From NCBI GenBank assembly GCA_039889035.1, contig JBDQQY010000020.1, positions 121,665-185,664 on the forward strand: DNA of 64,000 nt, written 5' to 3'. A program made the translations under genes and the position numbers. This DNA comes from Plantactinospora sp039889035 (GTDB taxonomy: Bacteria; Actinomycetota; Actinomycetes; Mycobacteriales; Micromonosporaceae). The notes beneath the pieces were generated by a model that saw only the letters and a program-made list of their open reading frames with translations, did not search any database and was not told the origin of the DNA. The first letter of the stretch is position 1, and each line of letters starts with the position of its first letter. Of this stretch, positions 57,032-64,000 are shown in pieces.

Positions 57032-57697
57032 CGCGGCGACCAGGGCGCCAGACCCGACTACCCGGCCGGGTCGGCGCTGCCCGACTACCCGGCCGGGCTG
57101 GGCAAGACGCTGCTGGAGGTCGGCTGACCGGCCGAACATGCCGTAGGCCGGCTTCCGCGCGGCCAGCCGTTCGATCAGGCCGAGCCGGAGCCGGCCCCGG
57201 GCCTCGACCACGAACCCGAACCGCAGGACGAGATCGGCGGGGCGCCCCCGCAGCCACCGCCGCTCGGCGTGGTCGAGCAGCAGCAGCCGGCCGCCGGGGC
57301 GGAGTACCCGGCGCATCTCGGTGAGCGCGGCGTTCCGGTCGCCGACCGCACAGACCGCGAGCGTGCAGACCACGGTGTCGAAGGACGCGTCGGGAAAGGG
57401 CAGGTGCTCCGCCTCGCCCTCCCGCAGTTCGACGCGCCGCCCCAGCACCTCGGACCGGGAGCGGGCCACGGCCAGCATGTTCGGGCTCAGGTCGAGGCCG
57501 ACCAGGTCGACGTCCGGGCCGTACCGGGAAAGGTTGCGCCCGGTGCCGACCGCGACCTCCAGGGTCCGGCCCCGGGCCCGCGCGCAGATCCATTCCCGGC
57601 TGTCCCCGATCGTCAGCCGCTCCATCCGGTCGCCCGCCCTGTCGTAGCCCGCCGCACGCCGGTCCCAGGCCTGGCGGGCGCTCTCTCGCTTGACCAT
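57029..57697 (-). CDS. class I SAM-dependent methyltransferase (UbiE-like)
   Basis: A 222-aa methyltransferase. LEVAVGTGRNLSRYGPDVDL carries motif I, VGLDLSPNMLAVARSR motif II, and DTVVCTLAVCAVGDRNAALT, then RRVLRPGGRLLLLDH, the post-motifs. Substrate unknown. ATG 57697; the frame extends upstream over the MerR start but without support. The C-terminus contains a tandem duplication (QPGRVVGQRRPGRVVG). It is divergent from the MerR gene, with an operator-like palindrome between. Confidence 0.85.
   Translation of the reverse strand: MVKRESARQAWDRRAAGYDRAGDRMERLTIGDSREWICARARGRTLEVAVGTGRNLSRYGPDVDLVGLDLSPNMLAVARSRSEVLGRRVELREGEAEHLPFPDASFDTVVCTLAVCAVGDRNAALTEMRRVLRPGGRLLLLDHAERRWLRGRPADLVLRFGFVVEARGRLRLGLIERLAARKPAYGMFGRSADLQQRLAQPGRVVGQRRPGRVVGSGALVAA
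57053..57097 (+). repeat. 27-bp-period duplication inside the methyltransferase gene
   Basis: CCCGACTACCCGGCCGGG occurs at 57053-57070 and again at 57080-57097, giving the repeated PGRVVG peptide at the protein C-terminus. A recent slippage event is likely. Confidence 0.75.
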
Positions 57698-57710
57698 AGG
57701 GGTCACTCTG

Positions 57711-57728
57711 CATGTTAATGTCAACATG
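57711..57728. promoter_or_regulatory. candidate MerR operator
   Basis: CATGTT-AATGTC-AACATG is a perfect inverted repeat (6-bp arms, 6-bp spacer) in the divergent gap. It overlaps the MerR ATG (57726) and lies 14 bp from the methyltransferase ATG, so binding could affect both. Confidence 0.55.
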
Positions 57729-58154
57729 AAGTCAAGTCCCGCACCGGCCGAAAAGGCAGCCGAGCTGACCATCGGTGAGCTGGCCGCCCAGTTCGGGCTG
57801 GCCACCCACGTACTACGGCACTGGGAGTCGGTCGGCCTGATCAAGCCGGACCGCCGGGTCAACGGTCGACGCCGCTACACCAGGGCCCAGCTCACCCGGG
57901 TGGCGATCATCATGCGCGGCCGCGAAGTGGGCATCGGCCTCGACCAGCTCCGGATGATGCTCGGCGCGGACGACGCGGCGGCCCGCCGGGCCGTGCTCCA
58001 GCGGCACCGCGACGAGCTGGACCGCCGGATCGCCGTCGCGACCGCCTCCCGGGAGCTGCTCGACCACGCCCTCGACTGCCCGGTGCAGGACTTCCTGGAG
58101 TGCCCCGACTTCCAACGGCTGGTGCAGGGCCCCGGCTGCCGGCTCGACTCCTGA
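57726..58154 (+). CDS. MerR-family transcriptional regulator
   Basis: A 142-aa regulator. The winged HTH is at residues 15-55 (LTIGELAAQFGLATHVLRHW, then ESVGLIKPDRRVNGRRRYT), followed by a dimerisation coiled coil (LQRHRDELDRRIAVATASRE). It ends CPVQDFLECPDFQRLVQGPG with three cysteines (CPV, ECP, GCR) that could bind metal or sense thiols. It is divergent from the methyltransferase gene and likely controls it. Confidence 0.87.
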   Translation: MKSSPAPAEKAAELTIGELAAQFGLATHVLRHWESVGLIKPDRRVNGRRRYTRAQLTRVAIIMRGREVGIGLDQLRMMLGADDAAARRAVLQRHRDELDRRIAVATASRELLDHALDCPVQDFLECPDFQRLVQGPGCRLDS

Positions 58155-58221
58155 CCGCGCGACGGCCGGGCCGGTGGCGAGCACTGGCCCGGCCCGGGAG
58201 GTCCGGCCGGGAAACGAAGGC

Positions 58222-58253
58222 GCCTGCCGGACGAGGTGTCTCGTCCGGCAGGC
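58222..58253. terminator. strong bidirectional hairpin terminator
   Basis: A perfect 14-bp stem (GCCTGCCGGACGAG at 58222-58235, CTCGTCCGGCAGGC at 58240-58253) with a GTGT loop, between the MerR gene and the convergent LPVTG protein gene. Confidence 0.75.
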
Positions 58254-58296
58254 AATCCTGCGAGGTGCGGGTCGGCTCTCGCCGCCCGCCCGACGG

Positions 58297-58926
58297 TCAG
58301 CCGACCGAGGTCAGCTCTCGGGAACGGCCCCGACGGCGGCTCGCGGTCCGCCACGCGACCGCCACCAGCACCAGCAGCGCGCCGGCGATCAGCAGCATGG
58401 TGCCGAGCGCGATCTGCGGCCCGGTCTCGCTACCGGTGACCGGCAGCGGTGGCTGCCCCTGGACGACGGTGACCGTGGTGCTCGCCACCCGGCCGGTGGT
58501 GAGCCCGGTGCCGGTGATGGTGACGGTGCCGGTCCGGCTGAACCGGACCCGGACCGAGAACTCCCCGGTCACGTTCGCCCGGACGGTGAGCGTGGTCGGG
58601 TTCCGGTGCACCGTCTGCGCCTGCTGCCCGATCGGCAGCATCGCGCCGACCCCGCCGGTGTCCTGCGCCGCCGTACCGGCGCCGAGCGCCAGCGGCGTAC
58701 GCGCGAAGTCGAGCCGGACGAGTTCGTTACCGCCGTACCCGGAGCCGAAGACCGTGAAGGTCTCGCCCACCTCCACGGTCGGGTCGCTGACGGTCAGCGC
58801 CGGCGCCTGTGGTGGGTACGGTGGTTGTGGTAGTGGCTGGGCCTGTGCGGGCGACCCCGCGATGGCGAACGCGCCCACCGTGGCGAGCGTCGCCACCGCC
58901 GAGCCGATGATGCGGGATAGCCGCAT
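58297..58926 (-). CDS. sortase-anchored cell-wall protein (LPVTG)
   Basis: A 209-aa exported protein. It has a signal peptide (about 1-29; IIGSAVATLATVGAFAIAGS, then PAQAQ), an Ig-like extracellular domain (about 42-155) and a cell-wall sorting signal: LPVTG at 161-165, a hydrophobic helix (172-192) and a basic tail (RTASRRRGRSR). A sortase should link it to peptidoglycan; no sortase gene is in the window. ATG 58926 follows AGAGAGG. It lies next to the DUF4012 gene. Confidence 0.85.
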   Translation of the reverse strand: MRLSRIIGSAVATLATVGAFAIAGSPAQAQPLPQPPYPPQAPALTVSDPTVEVGETFTVFGSGYGGNELVRLDFARTPLALGAGTAAQDTGGVGAMLPIGQQAQTVHRNPTTLTVRANVTGEFSVRVRFSRTGTVTITGTGLTTGRVASTTVTVVQGQPPLPVTGSETGPQIALGTMLLIAGALLVLVAVAWRTASRRRGRSRELTSVG

Positions 58927-58995
58927 GATGGATCCTCTCTCTATTGATCGCATGACGTTCACAACGGATCGCATGACTTGATCTGACGTGCCGGC

Positions 58996-60789
58996 CTACT
59001 GGCCACACGCGGGTGCGGAACTGACACGGGTGGTCCATGGGGTCGGGCCCGGGGTGAGCCACAACTCGACCGCGCCACTGGACTTCGGCGGGGTCAGCAG
59101 ACCCACCTCCAGTACGCGGGTACGTCCGGGTCCGATGTCGACGGCCAGTACCCCGACCTTCCGGCCCCGCTCCACCCCGCCGCCCATCGGCTTCGACCTG
59201 CCGTCCAGCCGGGCGCCCAGCGGCGAGCCGCGTACCGGGCTGAAGACCGAGACCAGAACGCGGGCGGTGTACGGGTCGCCGGACATCGCGAGGCCGCGCA
59301 CCGACTCGCTGAGCCCGGAGGAGGGTGCGGAGGAGCGCAGGGTGAGCCGGAGGTGGAGTTCCCGGCTACCGTCCGCGCGGCAGTCACCGACGGTCAGCTC
59401 GGCCGAGCGGTGCAGGTAGTAGCCGAGCTTCGCGCCGCTGCCGTCGTTGAGGAAGACGCCGACGTTGTGCACCGTCTCCCGCTCCGGCAGCACTCCGGCG
59501 AGCCGGGTGTCGACGAGTTCCCGCTGCTCGCTCTCGTGCGCGCTCCAGAACAGGATCCGGCGCTCGGCGACGGCCGTGTTGACCGCCTGCACCACCGCGC
59601 GGGGGTTCACCGACCGCTTCAGCAGGGCATCGAAGACCGCCCGGGCCGAGGCGGCGAAGTACTTGTCCTGCTGGGCCGGCTCGTCGATCCGGCGGTACGC
59701 GTCCGACAGCAGGGTTCGCACCGCCGTGGACGCGGTGAGGGTCGGATGCCCGGGCACCGACACCGGCCCGATGGCCTTGAGCAGGTAGGAGAGCGCGACC
59801 GGGTCGGTGGCGAGTACGCCGTCGATGGTGCCGCCACCGGCGCGCCGGTGCATCTGCCGGATCAGGGTGGCCGCGGTCGGGAAGTGCGGGGTGAGGTTCA
59901 CGTCCGCCGGATAGATCCCGGGCAGCTCGGTGTAGAGGGCGCGCAGCTCGCGGCTGAGTGACAGCGGCGGCTGGCCGTGGTTGCTCAGGTCGGTGACCGG
60001 GCCCTGCTTGACCAACTTCACCTCGCCCTTGCTGGCCCGGATGACGGCGTAGGCGCCGAAGATCCCGCCGGTCGCCCGGGGCTCGGCGAGGTTCTGGAAG
60101 ACCGCCAGGTAGGTCCGGGTTCCGTTGCCGCCGAGCAGGGCGGGCAGCAGGGCACCGGTGCGCCGGACGGCGGAGATCGCCTCGACCAGTCGGTCCAGCT
60201 CGGCACGCAACTGCGACACCGCGTCCTGGACCGTGGGCACGAGTCCGGAAGTCGGCACCGCGAGGATCCGGTCCCGGACCTCGCGTACCGCGCTGTCCGC
60301 CTCGGCGACCGCGGGCATCGCGCCGCGCATGGCGGCCAGGTCGAGCCGTCCGGAACTGGGCAGCAACGTCTGGGGGTTCAGTTCGACCAGGGCGGGGAAG
60401 GCCCGCCGGGCGAGTTCGTCGACGCCGACCGCCAGCTCCCGGACCGCCGACATGCTGCGGCCGGCGTACGGGGCGGCGCCGCCGGCACGCCAGCCGATGT
60501 CACCGGTACGCGACCGGGCGGCCGCGGTCTGCTGTTGCAGCGCCTCCAGGGTCCGGCGCGCCTGCCCGGTCTGGCCGTCCAGCACCTGCTGGCTCAACTC
60601 CCGGGCCAGGCTGGCGGCGTTCTCCAGGTGTCCACCGGCCTGCCAGCCGCGCAGTCCGAGCCAGCCGCCGCCGACGGCCAGCAGGCAGCCGATGACGAGC
60701 GCGGTGAGCAGGATCCGGCGGAGTTTCCACCGAACCACTCGACGGCTCGCCGTTCGCCGTCTCGGGGACACGTCCCCCACCGCCACCAC
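58996..60789 (-). CDS. DUF4012 membrane-anchored protein
   Basis: A 597-aa protein. It has a basic N-terminus, one membrane helix (about 27-47) and a large outer domain. NGTRTYLAVFQNLAEPRATG, then GGIFGAYAVIRASKGEVKLV, is the DUF4012 hallmark, and DGVLATDPVALSYLLKAIGP a later one. Such proteins lie in exopolysaccharide and LytR-like loci, and this one is next to a glycosyltransferase and a Wzz-type kinase. Role probably in surface polymer handling. GTG 60789 has no strong ribosome site. Confidence 0.82.
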   Translation of the reverse strand: MVAVGDVSPRRRTASRRVVRWKLRRILLTALVIGCLLAVGGGWLGLRGWQAGGHLENAASLARELSQQVLDGQTGQARRTLEALQQQTAAARSRTGDIGWRAGGAAPYAGRSMSAVRELAVGVDELARRAFPALVELNPQTLLPSSGRLDLAAMRGAMPAVAEADSAVREVRDRILAVPTSGLVPTVQDAVSQLRAELDRLVEAISAVRRTGALLPALLGGNGTRTYLAVFQNLAEPRATGGIFGAYAVIRASKGEVKLVKQGPVTDLSNHGQPPLSLSRELRALYTELPGIYPADVNLTPHFPTAATLIRQMHRRAGGGTIDGVLATDPVALSYLLKAIGPVSVPGHPTLTASTAVRTLLSDAYRRIDEPAQQDKYFAASARAVFDALLKRSVNPRAVVQAVNTAVAERRILFWSAHESEQRELVDTRLAGVLPERETVHNVGVFLNDGSGAKLGYYLHRSAELTVGDCRADGSRELHLRLTLRSSAPSSGLSESVRGLAMSGDPYTARVLVSVFSPVRGSPLGARLDGRSKPMGGGVERGRKVGVLAVDIGPGRTRVLEVGLLTPPKSSGAVELWLTPGPTPWTTRVSSAPACGQ

Positions 60790-60852
60790 CGCTTTCGACT
60801 AAATCGGATGAAGTAGACACAACGCCGTTAGCGCCTATATCTCTATAGCACG

Positions 60853-60869
60853 GTGAACAGTTCACTGTT
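60853..60869. promoter_or_regulatory. overlapping palindromes upstream of the DUF4012 gene
   Basis: GTGAAC-A-GTTCAC (60853-60865) and AACAGT-TC-ACTGTT (60856-60869) interlock in an AT-rich patch 64-80 bp upstream of the DUF4012 start. With TATAGAGATATAG on the minus strand (near 60833-60847), this looks like a regulated promoter. Confidence 0.45.
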
Positions 60870-60967
60870 GGTATTTCAGGTGTCGTTATGATGCTTTTGT
60901 GTACCTACAGTGAGGAAAGTTCATGAACCGGTCATAGCGGTGCTGCGATGACGGACGAACAACCAGG

Positions 60968-62215
60968 TCAGCGCCGCCGTCGGCTGGCCGCCGCCTCGGC
61001 CAGCATCTGCTCCATCTGATCGACGCCGGTGCGCAGCGACATCCGGGACAGATAACTGTCCCGGGCCCGCTGCGCCATCTCCGCGCGAGCAGTACTCGGA
61101 ATCACCGCGGCCAGGGCGAACCGGTCCGCCAGCGCCTGCCAGTCCTCGGGTGGACAGGAGAGTCCCGCCCGGGCCCGCTCCACCAGGTCGGCGGTGTCCC
61201 CGCCGGCCGAGGCGACCACCGGCGCCCCGGCGGAGAGCGCCGCCTGCAACTTCGCCGGCACCGCCCCGCGCAGCGCCGGAAGATCGCGCAACAACACGAG
61301 CTGGTATTCGGCGGCGGCGTACAGGTCGGCCATCTCGGCCGGTGGACGCCAGCCGAGGAACCGGACGTTGGTCGCGCCGAGGTCCTCGGCGAGTTGCCGG
61401 GACTGCCGCTCCTCCGGTCCCGAGCCGACCAGGACGAGATCGAGGTCGACCTTGCCGTTGATCGCGGCGGCGGCCCGGACCGCCGTGTCGACGCGCTGGA
61501 ACGGCCCCATCGTGCCGGCGTGCATCACGGTGGTTAGCCCGCGGTGCCCGATCGCCCGCCGGGCAGCCGGAGTGGTGCCCATCGGCCGGAACAGCCGCTC
61601 GTCGGTCCAGTTGAGCACCACCCGCACCCGCTCCGGTTCGGCACCCCGCTCGATCACGACGTCCCGCATCGACGGCGAGATCACCGCGATTCCGGCCGCC
61701 GACCGGTAGATCGCGCGCATCGTCCGGGTGAGCAGCCCGTGGGTGAACCCGCCGGAGGCGTCCCGGCCCGACTCGCCGGGCGGCGGGGTCACCCCCTCCG
61801 GCCAGATGTCCTGGACGTGCACCACCGCCGGCACCCGACGCAACATCCGGAGCAGAGCCGCCGCCGCGTACGCGCCGGCCGGCGGGAAGTGGACGTAGAG
61901 CGCGTCCACCCCGGCCAGGAAGCCGGGCGCGGCCAGCGCGCTGCTCATCGCGTACGTGAGCTGCCGTGCCGCCCGCCGGACCGCCGTACCGTCGTGGCTG
62001 GCGTAGGCCGGTACCCGCCGGATGGTGACCCCGCCGTCCTCGGTCTGGTGCCGCCACCGCTGCCGGTACCCCGGATAGACCTGGCCGGTCGGATGGTTCG
62101 GGAACCCGGTGAGCACCCGCACCTCGTGACCGCGTGCGGTTAGCTCCTCGGCCAGGCAGCCCGGTATGAAGGCGGGCTCAGGCGGAAACCAGTACGAGAT
62201 AACGCCGATCTTCAT
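60968..62215 (-). CDS. glycosyltransferase family 4 (WbuB-like)
   Basis: A 415-aa GT-B glycosyltransferase. The N-terminal domain opens MKIGVISYWFPPEPAFIPGC; the C-terminal nucleotide-sugar site is LVLVGSGPEERQSRQLAEDL, then FLGWRPPAEMADLYAAAEYQ and PAKLQAALSAGAPVVASAGG. The layout matches WbuB-type amino-sugar transferases that build repeat units of surface polysaccharide. It starts 40 bp after the kinase gene, behind GGGGGATG, and is in the same operon. Confidence 0.87.
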   Translation of the reverse strand: MKIGVISYWFPPEPAFIPGCLAEELTARGHEVRVLTGFPNHPTGQVYPGYRQRWRHQTEDGGVTIRRVPAYASHDGTAVRRAARQLTYAMSSALAAPGFLAGVDALYVHFPPAGAYAAAALLRMLRRVPAVVHVQDIWPEGVTPPPGESGRDASGGFTHGLLTRTMRAIYRSAAGIAVISPSMRDVVIERGAEPERVRVVLNWTDERLFRPMGTTPAARRAIGHRGLTTVMHAGTMGPFQRVDTAVRAAAAINGKVDLDLVLVGSGPEERQSRQLAEDLGATNVRFLGWRPPAEMADLYAAAEYQLVLLRDLPALRGAVPAKLQAALSAGAPVVASAGGDTADLVERARAGLSCPPEDWQALADRFALAAVIPSTARAEMAQRARDSYLSRMSLRTGVDQMEQMLAEAAASRRRR

Positions 62216-62255
62216 TTTTCATCCCCCGATCACCCCGCGACCGGGCGAGCCCGCG

Positions 62256-63734
62256 TCATCGCGGTACCCGGTCGAGCTCCTCCGTGTTGTCCGCGGGCGC
62301 GGCGGCCACGACACCGTTCGGGGGGACGCGTACCGGGTCGGCGACGGGTGGCTCCTCGCCGCGCGTGGCGAGGACCGTCTCCACCGGCCCACCCTTCCGG
62401 TACGCCCGGTACTGCTCGACGTCGATCTTGTTCTCTTTCGACATGTTCAGCACGCAGCCGAGTACCCGGGCGGAGACCGAGTGCAGCGCCTGCGCGGCGG
62501 CGGCGGTCTGCGCGCTCGGGGTCTTGCCCTGCCGGGCCACCAGCAGCGCGCCGTCGGCCTGCACCGCCACCACCACGCCGTCGGTGAAGGCCAGCAGCGG
62601 CGGGGTGTCGATGATGACGATGTCGGTCAGCTCGCGCAGCGACAGCAGCAGGTCGGCCATGGCCTTCGAGCCGAGCAGCTCGCTCGGGTTCGGCGGTACC
62701 GAACCGCCCGGCAGGACCAGCATCGACTTGTCGCCCCACGGTTGCAGCACGTCCTCGACCGCGACCTCGCCGATCAGCACGTCGGTCAGGCCCGCGCCCG
62801 AGCCGAGCCCGAGATAGCCGGCGACCCGGGGCCGGCGCAGGTCCGCGTCGACCAGCAGCACCTGCCAGCCCGCCTCGGCGAGCGTGATCGCCAGGTTGCA
62901 GGCGAGCGTGGACTTCCCCTCGGCCTGCACCGCACTGGTCACCGCGATGACCCGGGCCGGCTCCTGGGCGTCCACGAACCGTAGGTTGGTCCGCAGCTTC
63001 CGCATCGCCTCGGCCCGGGCCGTCTGGGCGGCGCCACCGACGATCAGCGGGCTCGACCGGGCCTGCCCGTCGTACGGGATGCTGCCGAGCAGCGGCGCCG
63101 CGGTCGCCTCCTGGAGCGTCTCGCCGTCCCGGAAGGTGGTGTCGGTCAGTCCGCGCAACACGGAGAGCGCGGCGCCGAGCACCAGCCCGAACACTCCGGC
63201 CAGGACGAGGTTGCGGACCGGGCGGGGCGACACCGGCTCGGCGTTCACCCTGGGGCCGCCGACCACCTCGATCTTGATGGGCGGTTCCTTCGCCCCGGGC
63301 GGGGTCTCGATGCTGTGCACGAGTTTCACGAAGTGCGCCGCCAGCGCCTCGGTGAGCCGCAGTGCCCTGGCCTGGTCGGTGTCGGTGACGGTCGCGGAGA
63401 GCAGGACGGTGTCCGCCTCGACCCGCGCGCTGACCCGGGAGCGCACCTCGTCCGCGGTGAGCCCGACGCGTTCCTCCGCCGCGACGGTCTGCGCCAACCG
63501 GTCGCTGCTGAGCAGGTCGACGTACGACTTGACTCGCTGCTGGAGGAAGAGGCTGCCCTGGTACGCGTCGGTCATGCCGTGCCCGGAGGAGGTGACGAAA
63601 AAGGTTACCGAGGAGGCGTACTGCGGGGTCGCCCGTACCGTGACGAACCCGGCGAGGCCCAGCGCGACCATCACGGTCGCGAGTACCACCCACCAGCGTT
63701 GGCGCAGCGCGCGCAGGTAAGTGTGCAGATCCAT
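62256..63734 (-). CDS. Wzz/BY-kinase: polysaccharide chain-length determinant and tyrosine autokinase
   Basis: A 492-aa fusion. A Wzz domain with two helices (about 16-34 and 174-193) is followed by a cytoplasmic BY-kinase: Walker A VTSAVQAEGKSTLACNLA (K274), A' LLVDADLRRP (294-301) and B IVIIDTPP (373-380). It controls chain length and export of exopolysaccharide through autophosphorylation. The C-terminal tail has only two nearby tyrosines (EQYRAYRK, Y442 and Y445) instead of the usual cluster. ATG 63734 follows GGAAGG. First gene of the visible operon. Confidence 0.88.
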   Translation of the reverse strand: MDLHTYLRALRQRWWVVLATVMVALGLAGFVTVRATPQYASSVTFFVTSSGHGMTDAYQGSLFLQQRVKSYVDLLSSDRLAQTVAAEERVGLTADEVRSRVSARVEADTVLLSATVTDTDQARALRLTEALAAHFVKLVHSIETPPGAKEPPIKIEVVGGPRVNAEPVSPRPVRNLVLAGVFGLVLGAALSVLRGLTDTTFRDGETLQEATAAPLLGSIPYDGQARSSPLIVGGAAQTARAEAMRKLRTNLRFVDAQEPARVIAVTSAVQAEGKSTLACNLAITLAEAGWQVLLVDADLRRPRVAGYLGLGSGAGLTDVLIGEVAVEDVLQPWGDKSMLVLPGGSVPPNPSELLGSKAMADLLLSLRELTDIVIIDTPPLLAFTDGVVVAVQADGALLVARQGKTPSAQTAAAAQALHSVSARVLGCVLNMSKENKIDVEQYRAYRKGGPVETVLATRGEEPPVADPVRVPPNGVVAAAPADNTEELDRVPR

Positions 63735-64000
63735 CAGCCCCGGCCTTCCGTCCCGGCACCAACCGGCGCCAAGACCTCTAGTGATCATAAAAAAGGCGAC
63801 AGTATGAAAAGTTCGCACTTGTCGCTCGGCAGTTCCTACCGAATGTAGATGATTGAGCGCCCTCAGTAGTCGCACTCGGCCCAATAAGGCCGATAAGTAC
63901 CAGCGACGCGTGCGGCCGGGCGGCGTGTTCAGCCAGTGCGCCCGGAGCCGGGCGGACGGGAACGGCGGCGGAGCGGGAAGACAGAACGGCGCCGCCCCGT
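63735..64000 (-). promoter_or_regulatory. upstream region of the exopolysaccharide operon
   Basis: The 266 bp to the window edge hold no gene. An AT-rich patch (63780-63900, with a run of A at 63788-63793) contrasts with the window's GC content and probably contains the promoter. CGGCC-CAATAA-GGCCG (63877-63892) is an inverted repeat that could be an operator. Confidence 0.45.

Noticed and set aside
57697..57723. Minus-strand TTGACA (57718-57723) as the methyltransferase -35
   Set aside because: The only TA-like -10 is about 20 bp away and overlaps the start codon, so the transcript would lack the start; the palindrome explains the sequence better.
1..64000. CRISPR array, tRNA, rRNA, prophage or insertion sequence
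   Set aside because: No regularly spaced repeats with unique spacers, no cloverleaf or rRNA-like sequence, and no transposase, integrase or phage structural motifs were seen.

Overview
The window is very GC-rich DNA packed with short-spaced and 4-bp-overlapping genes, using GTG and TTG starts freely. Gene content (XRE/DUF397 pair, small Micromonosporaceae-type proteins at 42.7-43.3 kb, kdpFABCDE, a SpeE/DUF350/DUF4247 cluster, an LPXTG-type wall protein) points to a chromosomal segment of a filamentous actinomycete, most likely Micromonosporaceae. I saw no rRNA, tRNA, CRISPR array, phage or transposase gene.

Layout. 0-6.2 kb: end of a glyoxalase-like gene, AraC regulator, phospholipase-D-like protein, AlkX/YcaQ-type glycosylase, HAD-like protein, and a divergent LysR/EamA exporter pair sharing an operator. 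6.2-14.5 kb: complete potassium operon on the minus strand: an unnamed 27-aa membrane ORF, then kdpF, A, B, C, D, E, with an 11-bp-phased direct repeat upstream that fits KdpE binding. 14.6-17.3 kb: OsmC/Ohr-like protein, membrane-anchored EEP phosphatase/nuclease, and an anchored extracellular lysozyme-fold protein. 17.3-21.9 kb: a six-gene operon (DUF4178, DUF2617, DUF4247, DUF350, a two-TM protein, membrane SpeE-like aminopropyltransferase). This conserved but functionally undescribed module is the most interesting system here. 22-31 kb: response regulator, STAS protein, aldo/keto reductase, DUF2267-pterin-dehydratase fusion, NDH-2, Tat-exported M28 peptidase, VOC proteins. 31-41.5 kb: Tat-exported GMC oxidase, orphan cytochrome oxidase subunit I, zinc alcohol dehydrogenase, GNAT, aminoglycoside-type phosphotransferase, LLM flavoprotein with a coupled unknown partner, LtrA. 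41.5-49.6 kb: XRE/DUF397 locus with two small lineage genes, a triple-repeat secreted protein, DUF4132, SpoU methyltransferase, and a DUF6510/reductase/sulfite-oxidase-like redox module. 49.7-58.2 kb: glycosyltransferase 2, CaiB/BaiF transferase, sulfotransferase, DUF2795, DUF1345, HhH protein, pirin, methyltransferase and MerR. 58.3-63.7 kb: envelope/exopolysaccharide genes: LPVTG-anchored protein, DUF4012, glycosyltransferase 4, and a Wzz-type tyrosine autokinase.

Themes. Envelope, ion homeostasis and redox functions dominate. Seven genes have no ribosome site but carry a TANNNT hexamer exactly at -12 to -7 of the start codon, which predicts leaderless mRNAs. Several others use TTG starts behind strong Shine-Dalgarno sequences. 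Function names come from motifs and family memory only; no search was run.
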